DNA of 64,000 nucleotides from Venturia oleaginea. Its lineage: Eukaryota; Ascomycota; Dothideomycetes; Venturiales; Venturiaceae. Made by a program: the position numbers and the translations under genes. Of the stretch, positions 1 through 8,973 are shown piece after piece; within the stretch, counting starts at the first letter, position 1; each line of letters begins with the position of its first letter. The notes beneath the pieces were generated by a model. That model saw only the letters and a program-made list of their open reading frames with translations, searched no databases and was not told where the DNA came from. The stretch is taken from NCBI GenBank assembly GCA_013176395.1, contig JABMLP010000026.1, positions 310,001 to 374,000 of the forward strand, in the 5' to 3' direction.

Positions 1-381
1 GGCCATTGTGTCTGATGGGTCCCTATGATGGTGTTTAAGTGTAGTTTAGGAGTCGTCGTGATGGTCAAAAGTCGGGAGAAGTTCAAGGTCTCGAGGACTA
101 AGCCGAATCGGACCCATCTGATTGGCTCCATGGACATCGCGACTTTCGCCATCATCTCGACCATACAACTATCCGACAGATAATCTACATTCTTTTGGGA
201 CGAGTAGAGCTGAGAGAGGCGTACTTGACTTGGCTGATCCTTGGATTATACTCTTCATCTGAACTCGGCAACCTCCTCTCTCACGAATATCCTCAAAACC
301 CACCCCTCCATTTCTCTTCTCACACCTTATCATTAGACCTGAATTCCCGAAACCAAATCCGAGCCACCAGGGATCACCAAG
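1..381. other. Upstream region of PYM, no gene seen
   Basis: No convincing coding or RNA gene is visible. The last ~100 bases are pyrimidine-rich and CCA/CTC-rich, as is common in fungal 5' leaders, and probably form the promoter and 5' UTR of the gene starting at 382. Confidence 0.4.
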
Positions 382-999
382 ATGCCATCAGAGCCCCCGC
401 CGGAATCAAGTAAAGCCGGAATAAAGACAGACAAAGACGGCAACCGCATTATCCCAACGTCAGTCAGACCGGACGGCACACTACGAAAGGCCATCAAGAT
501 CAGGCCAGGATTCACGCCACCGGAAGACGTCGAAGTATACAAGAACCGAACGGCAGAGGCATGGAAGAGCAGAGGCAGAGGCAGCGTACCAGGCGCAGAG
601 TCTGTTGACAGCGACAAGACCAAGGATGGTGCTGCGGGCAAGAATGCTAAGCGAAGGGAGGCACGGAAGAAAGCTGCCGCCGAGAATAAAGATGAACCGG
701 TGAAGAAAGAGGAAAAGAAAGCGGAAGAAGTCGTGGATCCCGAGGTCGAGAAGCAGAAAGAAGTCAAGAAGCTGGTAAAGAAGCTGAAGCAGGCCAAAGA
801 CTTGAAGGACAAGAAAGAGCAGGGTGCTGCACTGCTGCCTGAGCAGTTCGAGAAGGTTATCAGGATCAACGAGTTGATACGGCAACTGGACAATATGGGC
901 TTTAATCTAGAGGGCGAGAAAAAGCAGACACCTACGGTGGATGGCGTGGAAAAGGATGCAGTCAATGGTGAGAAAGAGAAGGGAGATGCGAATACCTGA
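382..999 (+). CDS. PYM homologue, partner of Y14-Mago (exon junction complex disassembly)
   Basis: Single-exon gene of 205 residues. Residues ~12-45 form the Mago-binding signature of the PYM/WIBG family (core DKDGNRIIPTSVRPDGTLRK, then IRPGFTPPEDVEVYKNR). In this family that segment binds the Mago-Y14 heterodimer and helps strip exon junction complexes from mRNA at the ribosome. The middle (~85-150) is Lys/Glu-rich and probably helical or coiled. Residues ~150-175 (LPEQFEKVIRINELIRQL) resemble the short C-terminal conserved helix of fungal PYM. The length fits the family (about 200 residues). The start is the first ATG before the conserved block. Overlapping frames on the other strand have no family signature. 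Confidence 0.9.
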   Translation: MPSEPPPESSKAGIKTDKDGNRIIPTSVRPDGTLRKAIKIRPGFTPPEDVEVYKNRTAEAWKSRGRGSVPGAESVDSDKTKDGAAGKNAKRREARKKAAAENKDEPVKKEEKKAEEVVDPEVEKQKEVKKLVKKLKQAKDLKDKKEQGAALLPEQFEKVIRINELIRQLDNMGFNLEGEKKQTPTVDGVEKDAVNGEKEKGDANT

Positions 1000-1512
1000 A
1001 AGCCATACAACAAGGATCTTGATCTTGAGATTATTTCACGCAACATCCACAACGACACTTGCCTTCGTGGAGTGGAGCCACGTTCAGCTAGTATTCCTAC
1101 ATACTTCCGTACCAGAGATGGTTTGAGGAATCACAGCTAGCTGTAAGATATATCCGGCACAAGAAGGAAAAGAGAAAGCATCACGGAGAAGATTGAAAGC
1201 CAGATGTACCAGGCATAATCTATCAAGAGCAGGGTAGACGTATATGGAAGAGCAGCCATTTTCGGGAGGCTGAAGTGGACGACTGCAAGATGGAATTCCT
1301 GGTCAACCGGACACTATCTGGTTCATAGAATAGGGCGACAGGATGATAATGTTTAACTCATTTCCACCGAATCACACTCCAGACAGCTTCTTATAGGCTG
1401 AGCTTCCCCTGCACGACCGTCCACGGTCATCGCCCCACAAAAACGAAAAAATGCACACCGCATCCACAGAAACTCACTATCATCAAAATCACAATTCAAA
1501 ACAGAAAAGAGC
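1000..1512. other. Intergenic, PYM 3' region
   Basis: No gene is seen. It lies between the PYM stop and the pol III terminator of the minus-strand tRNA gene, and probably holds the PYM 3' UTR. Confidence 0.3.
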
Positions 1513-1517
1513 AAAAA
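1513..1517 (-). terminator. RNA polymerase III T-run after tRNA-Glu
   Basis: Five consecutive T on the minus strand, about 25 nt past the tRNA discriminator base. Runs of four or more T terminate pol III. No T4 run occurs on the minus strand inside the gene or its introns. Confidence 0.6.
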
Positions 1518-1542
1518 GGAGTCCCTGGAGAACTATATAATC

Positions 1543-1737
1543 TTCCGATGCCGGGAATTGAACCCGGGCTGAATATTTTTTAGCACTATGTAGGGGCATG
1601 TCGACAGCTGATGATAACGTACCCTACCCGGAACATGCTCGTTGATGAGAGCGGGTAATCCTAGCCACTGAGAAGCTTGTTAGTCGTTGTGCAGGTTGTT
1701 TGATGGGGTTGTGTTTACTAACCTAGACCACATCGGA
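1543..1737 (-). tRNA. tRNA-Glu (anticodon CTC) with three introns
   Basis: Exons on the minus strand are 1737-1723 (acceptor 5' strand, start of D arm), 1667-1646 (rest of D arm, anticodon 5' stem, CTC, A37), 1631-1623 (C38, anticodon 3' stem, variable loop) and 1568-1543 (T arm, acceptor 3' strand, discriminator A). Joined, they give 72 nt. All seven acceptor pairs (TCCGATG with CATCGGA), all five anticodon-stem pairs (ACCCG/CGGGT) and a perfect T stem (CCGGG/CCCGG around TTCAATT) form. The D arm GTCTAGTGGCTAGGAT and the loop CTCTCAC are standard for eukaryotic tRNA-Glu. The 14-nt intron 1645-1632 sits at the canonical 37/38 site. Introns 1722-1668 (55 nt) and 1622-1569 (54 nt) are in non-canonical places and have spliceosomal ends: GTTAGT/CTAAC/CAG and GTACGT/CTAAA/CAG. 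A pseudogene with insertions is possible, but the exact restoration of the cloverleaf argues against it. Confidence 0.85.
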
Positions 1738-4314
1738 TGTTCATAGATGCGCCATCCTGGGTTTGGTCTTGATAGACCTTTGCGTTTGGCGCAAACAGCC
1801 TTGAGCTCGACTGCGATCAAGTGTCTTCTCGTTCCCAACAAGCACGATCATCTTGGACAACGATGACGTTTATCAAAACCTTTTCATCAAATCTTCACCG
1901 TCCAATCTTTTCAATTTTCAGCGATACAGGAAGCACCGTTTCATGCACATTGTAATGGGACGGAGTCCAATACTTTTCGTCCCGACAAGTTTCAACCACC
2001 ATTTTTTCGAGGCTTGGTCGAGTGAGAATGCCTCTGCGGTTACAACTCGTTTTTATAGCTCAACTTGCAGGTTTTTCACTTGAGCATTATTTGCAACATG
2101 CCGCGCGTATCTGTTCAATGTCGAGGAACCTTTCATTAATTGGAAGCGTAGCCTTGTGGGTCGCGAGGCCACAGCCTGATGTCTGATTCTTAGTAAAACC
2201 ACCCGATTATTACACGTCTCTAGAGATCCTGAGGCTTCTGCCTGGTTTCATTCGTGTACACGTCGTACATTCGGCCTCTCTCTCACTTTCTCTTTCTTCA
2301 CATTATGGTCAGGCTGAAAATATCGTGTCGAATCCCGTCCATTACATCACGCATTACATCACGTTACAGGCAAGCCTGCCATTTGGCGAAGAAAAGACGC
2401 TTTCGCCAGTTCTCAACACCTTTATCCATACCCAGGCTCGCTTACAAGCTGCATGTCGTATGGCATCTTCTACACTAGTGCCTCATCTTCAGAAGCCACT
2501 TACTTATGTTGAATTCGGAGGCAGCGTAGTCATCTCTTTAGAACGAATGTGATGCTGATTTTCTCTAGGATTTGTTCATCGATATCCGAAGACCACAGCA
2601 ATTCGAGTGACTTTGCTACTTTACTACTTTGGATCACTAGAAGTTCCCATGGTCATGTCTCGGTATTGCTGAGAGACTTTATACTTGGTTGGCAAGATTG
2701 CGATGGTAGAGCATTGGCATCTGAGCAACGAGATGGTTTTAGTCATGGAGTAAGTATCTCGGGCCTGCTGGTGAGGCTGCCCAAAGTCAATCAGAGGTTC
2801 CACTCACCCATTCAATTTAACCTCAGCGTCATCGAAGATACAAGTAAGGAACGAGATATTGCAGACGTGCGCACCAGAAACGATAGCCTCATCGAAGAAT
2901 CGTAAAACTCCGACCCGTTGGAATGGTGACAGTCTTGTCTTGTCAGAGGGAGGTGAGAAAGGAAGTGAAACAAGCGGATTTTCCCTCGAAATGAGAACGC
3001 CTAAAGCCAGGAATACTCTTTCCTCCTATACCAGAAAGTATACCATAACAGCCTCGGTCCAGAGGAGGAAGAACTCCGCCAGGTTGCATGAGAGTATAAT
3101 CTTGCAGCAAGGCTCGCAACGAGTCAGCGATTACATAGCTTGTAGGCGGCATGATAGATATCTTCGCCCACATATCTCTTCAACAAGAGACATAATTACC
3201 TAGTCTAACTTTCTCCCCAAAATCGCAGCCAGCAAAATCTATTCCCTCATCTTTTCCAGACGATACAAGATCCTCGGACATGCCTCACTCTATCTTCCGC
3301 CCCGGACAGTCCGACCCGACCATAATTTCCCAGGAAGAGGAGATTCCGAATACCACGAAGTCAAGGCAAGTAAAAAGAGAAGTCCCCAAAGACGGAGGCG
3401 TGGTCTGAAGTCGCCGTAGATCGAGTCGCTGAAAAGGAGCTCACTAGCGAAAGTCGTGGCGTCGATACTACCAAAAGCGGTATGTGTCTGCATCGAACCC
3501 ATATCCTGATTCATGCATCGAGATGAAGCATCGAAACAATGGAAAGCTAGAGCTATCGTCGAACTCGATTCCATAGAAGTTTGAAAATACATTTGTCGCG
3601 TGGGAAGTTGAAGGGGTTGATGAGTAAAAGGAGGAGGAGGTGAAGTTCGACCTGGACGTCTTTTGATGAGTAGGTGGTGGCCTTTTGGCTGAGGAAGGAG
3701 GGTTCTGGCATGGAAATGGTACTGAAAGGTATATTACGTGGTTTTGAGGGAGTTGATAAGGGGTGGGATGGTGTTTGGCAGTTAAAGTGGCTTGTATGAG
3801 GTTACAGACATCGTGGTATTGTTCCTTCCTCAGCATTGCTTGCTCTCAAATAGTGGCCCAAGCCGATTACTTTTTACTAATTAGACTCTTCCAGCTCAAG
3901 GTCGCTATCAATAAATTCCTGGCGATTTTCAGAAGATGAACTGCCGAAAGTTCAGGAGGAATAGACCAATGATCTCGAAGAAGAAATGGGGTTCCGATAT
4001 CTAGTTCGATTCCGAGTTTCCGACGGAAATGAGCTTCTGAGTCTCCAAATGCTACTAACCTAGGTGGAAAGTTGTGGACGAAAAAGAGGCAAGAACAAAT
4101 TGTCAAAATTTCGTAAAGTCGACAGACTTCTGCAAGATGCGCACACAGCATTGATGAAATGCCTTATCTGCGTTAATCGACGTCGCAGGTATCCGTTCAT
4201 CCGACATGTTGACCGAAACCCATCTCTTCTAATCCAGCTCCATCTATCATTGTAACCACGTAGCCACATAAACAAGTCGTAATCTACCACACCCACTGCC
4301 GTTGAGCAGATGTC
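1738..4314. other. Long intergenic stretch, no supported gene
   Basis: About 2.6 kb without a recognisable gene. Reading frames of 60-120 codons occur on both strands (for example 2549-2905 and 3468-3836), but none has a domain, signal peptide or splice-linked extension. No tRNA-like T arm was seen. It may hold regulatory DNA for the tRNA and the 3' UTR of the carnitine carrier. Confidence 0.35.
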
Positions 4315-5391
4315 TCACACTTCTTTCTTATCCAGAAATTTTCCCATTGCTTGCTGCGCCAGCTCCACACCCAAGAACGTTGCGGCGTTCGCAGGAACTG
4401 CTCTTGCCATGGCTGGTGCCATGCCAGGGAAGAATGCCTTCAGTCCACCGTTGGCATACAAACCTCTGACTACACCTCCAATGGTCGGGTTGCCTGGCAT
4501 ACTTTGTAACCTGCTCTTGACTGTATCCACCGGGAAAACTGGAATCCACATGGCTACTCCAGCTGTCGCACCAGCAGCCATAACTGCCGGCAGCGAAAGC
4601 GAACCTGGTAGTCCCGTGTCGGGGTCCTTCGGCGTCAACTTCCTCTTCACAAGTTCATATGCGGCGAAGTATGCTGCTGATCCTGGACCATCTCTTGCTA
4701 ACGTCATGAATGTGCCCCTGTATACACTCTTTATGCCTCCTTCTCTGTATAATTGTTTTCCGCAATCGAATGAGCCGCTGTATTTTGGTTTCTCGCCTGG
4801 TGCTAATTGCCTCTGGCCCTGGATTTGGAGGAGGACTTTGACGCGTTCCATGGGTGCTGTAACGATGGTCATGGGTATGGCGGAGAAGAAACCTGCTGCT
4901 GAGATTTGGGCGATTGTGAAGGGTTGATTTGGTCCTGTATGCGAAAACTTTTGGACAAGCGTTTTGCCTACATCATATCCCTAAGATTGTATCAGCTTCT
5001 ATTTTCTTACCTGTTCTCAGAGGCGCCGTAAACATACCCAAAAACTGATAGCGAACATGGGCGTAACTCCAAACAGCGGAGCCGTGACACCAGCATACAA
5101 ACCCTTCGGCCCATTTTTGGCCATGATCTTCTTCACGACATCCATGGCGCCATTGTACTTTCCCTTCTCGGCCGTCTGCAAATGCACCTTTACCAGATCA
5201 AAAGGGTGGCCAGTCAATACGGCGCATACACCACCAACACCTCCAGCCGCGAGAGCACGAAACGATTGTACGAGCGACGACGTTGCCTCGACTGCAGCTT
5301 CCTTGACATCTTCCCTTGCTTCTGCGGCTGAAGGGAGCTTCTTCTCCAGCTCTTGGGCCCTCTCTTTTATCTTTTCGGTTGTCGAGGACAT
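4315..5391 (-). CDS. Mitochondrial carnitine/acylcarnitine carrier
   Basis: Two exons, 5391-5038 and 4980-4315, join across a 57-nt intron (GTATGT...TTAG) to give 339 residues. The three mitochondrial carrier signatures are present in order: PFDLVKVHLQT in the first repeat, PMERVKVLLQIQ in the second and PVDTVKSRLQ in the third. The family exchanges acylcarnitine for carnitine across the inner mitochondrial membrane to feed beta-oxidation. The SFWGYDVGK segment across the splice junction and the PMERVKVLLQIQGQ motif point to the carnitine/acylcarnitine subgroup (yeast Crc1, Aspergillus AcuH). The N-terminal ~35 residues are a charged extension (MSSTTEKIKERAQELEKK). The start is the ATG after which the frame is clearly conserved; an upstream in-frame extension looks like leader. 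Confidence 0.9.
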
Positions 5392-6256
5392 TGTGTGAAG
5401 GAGGTTGGCGGGGATCCGAAGGTCGTGTTCAGGTGTGTCTCTTGTTTCAATTAGGAACACAGCAGTAGTATGGATAAGTTGACAGCAGTCCAAGACAAGT
5501 CGAGGGTTGGAAAGGGTTTGTGTGTATTATTGACTTTGTTTCGCGCGCTGCGTGCATATGCGACTTCGGGCCGTCGGGAGCTCTCTTGAGGTGATGATCT
5601 TCCTGACCTCGGTTCACGATGCTCCCCTGGCCATTTTGCTTACAACTATCCATCTTCGGCTTGACCTGGTACTCTACTGACACCTGATGGTGCTGACGAC
5701 TTCACTTTTTCACAACATGAAAGATGAACGTCTCGACAGCTCATCAGTATTTCCGCGAGAAGATCACATGACTGTCATGGCTGGAAATATCAAGAGCTTG
5801 CTCCCTTCTTGCTTTCTGATCATTATCATTAAGCAATCTCCAAAACCACCATCCTTTCCACAGAGAACCCTCTGCCTTCCAACTGCGCCGTTTCCAGAAA
5901 ATGCTTGTGGCCACTGATCCCAGCATCTGGTTCCTGTGCATCTGGAAGAACTTTAGATTTATCTCAACCGTGGTTGAGACCTCAAAGCTACGGAGAAAAT
6001 TGCAAATGTTCCTCCTTCTAGAGAATTCAACACCATACCTTCCTAAGACAAAAGATAAGAAGGATTATAATGGCAACTTCAACTTTCATCAGAGGGACGC
6101 TACGACTATTAAAGGAAATGGTATATAAACAACCTCCAGGTCTGATAATGTGGTCAAACAAAAAATCTCGACGACACACTATCATGGCCTCCCGCAACAT
6201 GGAACTCGCCGAGATTATTGTACCGACAGCATCCGCCTTCCTTGGTCTCGCCTTCA
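5392..6256. other. Promoter region of the carnitine carrier, no gene seen
   Basis: Holds the minus-strand 5' leader of the carrier gene. No coding frame here has supporting features. Confidence 0.3.
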
Positions 6257-6561
6257 ATGCCTTCAGATCGGTGCATCATACATCACCTCGAAAACTCCCG
6301 CACGCTTCAAGACTTCAGAATGGACATGGCTGAACTACGTCGAAACCAAATCAACCCTCAAATCTACCAAGCACGTCTTGAATTCAAGCAAGATACGCTT
6401 ATTTCCAAGGTTGATCAAGCCTTCGAGTTAGTACTACCCAGGTACCCATTATCATCTCATTACTAACTCAAATCAGAAATCGTTGCACATGTCCCAAACA
6501 TTCCTCAGCCGGTAATCAAGGATCTTCAGCCGATATTCAAGGGTGGTTTTGGAAACACTGA
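6257..6561 (+). CDS. Small hypothetical protein with predicted helical segment
   Basis: Candidate two-exon gene: 6257-6426 and 6477-6561, with a 50-nt intron having GTTAGT, TACTAAC and TCAG, a textbook fungal pattern. It encodes 84 residues. The core (LQDFRMDMAELRRNQINPQI and onward) looks amphipathic and helical; the tail contains CTCPKH. Just upstream, from 6184, another frame reads MASRNMELAEIIVPTASAFL, which resembles a transmembrane start. Joining it to the core would need a +1 frameshift near 6265, so the gene may be longer and broken. No family was recognised. The splice signals are the main support. Confidence 0.35.
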
Positions 6562-7490
6562 GTTGAAGGATGGATGAAGGAAAGATAGGACACACACACA
6601 TGAAACATGGAATACCGGCCGTAGTATAAAGAAATTGAAAATTTACTTTTTATCCAAGTCTCATGTCGTAGCCACGAGTATCTTCCGTACGCTTCGATTT
6701 TAAGTATGAGAGAGAGCCAGGGTCAGCATCGAGGAAATCTACCCAGATTCATCGAAGCCATCGTCCACCCATCTACTAAAGTTCTGGTCTAAAATTGTCG
6801 ATAATTCATTCTAACCAGAATCACAGGGGATGTCCTACGAATGTATTGGCACTTCGGCTCTACCCATTAGTAGGTAAGGGGTAGAACATACGCAGCAGGG
6901 TCTCACTTAAGCTTTAGCATCGATATCGGTACATGTCACAAAGCAGTAATTCTTGCCCCCACCACCAGGGGGCTTCTATAATATCATATCAGCTAGATAG
7001 TAAAACAGCCTGCAAGTGGTTGGGCAACGTACGATTCCTTTTAACCCAGCTTTACGGCAAGTACCGTAGACTTTAACTGTTCAGAGTCCTGCAGCACGGG
7101 GTCTAATACTGGTACTATCGGGAGATGAGAGCTCTGGAATAGCAGATGCAGTGACTTGCTGTACGGCGGCAAGGATGACGGTCAAGAGGTAAAGTAGTGA
7201 GAGCATATTAAGAGTTGATTTGATTTTGAAAGTTTGATTTTTGGAAATTTCCACGGGTCTTTGTTAAGAATATATACTGTTGTACTTCCGAGGTGGTTGA
7301 CGAGGCCATGTGTAATAGATAATCGAGTGGGTTTCTGAAAGCTAAGATAGTAGTAGATTATTGCCGTTGGTGTATCAACGTGGACATTCCAACATTCTTT
7401 AACTGGTCAGATCTTCTTTTCCAGCAGTTCTACCGCATGGCAGTGAAGCCTGGCCGAAACACGTTGATCAATTAATTTCAAACTTTAGGT
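6562..7490. other. AT-rich intergenic stretch
   Basis: No coding or RNA gene is seen. At 7371-7390 it holds a partial copy of the end sequence (ATCAACGTGGACATTC) of the inverted-repeat element that starts at 7491, which suggests nested or repeated insertions. Confidence 0.35.
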
Positions 7491-7901
7491 ATTGTGGTTT
7501 TTGCATCAACGTGGACATTCGAAAGCGTTTGACTGACTGACTGAGTAGCGTACTACGCAATTCTGATCTGCGCCGGGGTAATGATGGATCAACGGCTAAG
7601 GACTCGTATAGGACTGCTCTCCTCAGAATTGATTGAAAGGAGATTTGGTTAAAGACAAGGATTTTACCAATGGCGTTGTCCTTGATGATATCACTGCACT
7701 CTACCTTGATAGTTAGATAACCTATTTTCAGAGGAGATCTTACTATGAATGGGTAAGAATTCACTGATCTACGTGTTCCAGCTATTCCAGGTTCCGCTGT
7801 GGGGTAGAGCTCTCAGAATTACTCAGTCATTCAGTCAATCAGTCTCACTTGAGAATGTCCACGTTAATGCACAAACCACACGTTAATGCACAAACCACAA
7901 T
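7491..7901. mobile_element. Non-autonomous inverted-repeat element (MITE-like), ~0.4 kb
   Basis: The left end (7493-7546) reads TGTGG..., ATCAACGTGGACATTC, then GACTGACTGACTGAGTA. The right end, read on the minus strand from 7901, gives ATTGTGGTTTGTGCATTAAC, GTGGACATTC and GACTGAATGACTGAGTA. The terminal inverted repeats are therefore about 55 nt with some mismatches. The right end carries an 18-nt direct duplication of its outer part. The ~280 bp interior has no coding frame of note. No clear target-site duplication was found. Confidence 0.5.
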
Positions 7902-8219
7902 AAGACCTACATGATTTCCATTCGATTTCCATTCGATTCTTCTGATTAACAGCACGCCCCAGCAGGTCGATTTTAATAACGAATGACAACAGGTCTCCAT
8001 CCGGGTTACTTCACCCATTAGTGACATCAGATAGATCTTGAGATTTAACATGCCAGTCAACCACCGACCGATATATCCTAATTAGTAATCAAACCCGTTC
8101 GAATCATCCTGTGGCGCGCTGGTAAATCTTGGAGATTTCACACCGCAGAATAGGAAGTATGTGTGGCATATAATCATATTTATTCGACAGATCTCAGCAA
8201 GATTTTCATCCTTGGCTAT

Positions 8220-8641
8220 CTTGGGGCCTATTCGTGAATTTGCGATTTGAAGCATAATGTAAGATACATTGTCTGCATCAGCTGCATCGCCAACAGGGGT
8301 CTGTTCGTGATGAAATAGAGATTCTCAATGTAAATAAATCTCAATGTACTCAACGTTCCTGCCAGCGCGGCTAATCGTATTCAACCAATCAGGATCTACG
8401 ATCAATCAACTACATCAAGTAAATCCAAAAAAATCGACGTCGTATACAATGCAGCTCAATGCAGCCGCTCCCCACTAAGCCTTGCCGTAGAAACCGTGGG
8501 CACCCCTCAAAACTTCGAATACATTGAGACTCTCAATGTGTATACCTTTTAAATTCCTACAAACACGTCGTCGCATTGGCAGTCTTTAACTATTTTAACT
8601 GTATTGTAAATTGAATTCCGGATTCACGAACAGGCTCCAAG
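8220..8641. mobile_element. hAT-like MITE with 20-nt terminal inverted repeats and near-perfect 8-bp target duplication
   Basis: The left end 8220-8239 is CTTGGGGCCTATTCGTGAAT. The right end read on the minus strand (8641-8622) is CTTGGAGCCTGTTCGTGAAT, 18 of 20 identical. The flanks are TTGGCTAT (8212-8219) and TTGGCTTT (8642-8649), a 7/8 match. Eight-bp duplications are typical of hAT transposons. The 422-bp interior is non-coding and contains further copies of the TCTGTTCGTGA and CTCAATG motifs. Confidence 0.55.
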
Positions 8642-8679
8642 TTGGCTTTCAGAAAACATGCAAAGTAGAGTCGGGTAAA

Positions 8680-8733
8680 TACTGTCAGCCCACATATATC
8701 GCAGATTATGACAATCGCATACATCAAATTACA
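8680..8733 (+). repeat. MULE left terminal inverted repeat
   Basis: About 54 nt starting TACTGTCAGCCCACATATAT. It matches the reverse complement of 11496-11549 with differences that are transitions. Confidence 0.75.
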
Positions 8734-8973
8734 ATTGCATACATTGCAATTTAGCACATACATTGGTGTATGTTAGGTCTTGGCATGTATGTCCCGAGTA
8801 ATTTGATGTATGCGATGATATATGCGATATCATCGCCGCATCCACTTGAGCAGCAAAAAGGTAATCGCGCTATACCGCATTGGGCCGATGTATAGCATTT
8901 TTTTTGTTACGTTTTTGAGCGATTTAGAGCGATTCAAAGGCCAAACACCTTAAATTCAAGTAATATATACAGT

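Noticed and set aside
2549..3836. Several 100-120 codon frames between the tRNA and the carnitine carrier
   Set aside because: Both strands open by chance; no domain, signal peptide or linked exons.
4310..4927. 205-codon plus-strand frame across the carnitine carrier
   Set aside because: It is antisense to a well conserved carrier exon and has no family features.
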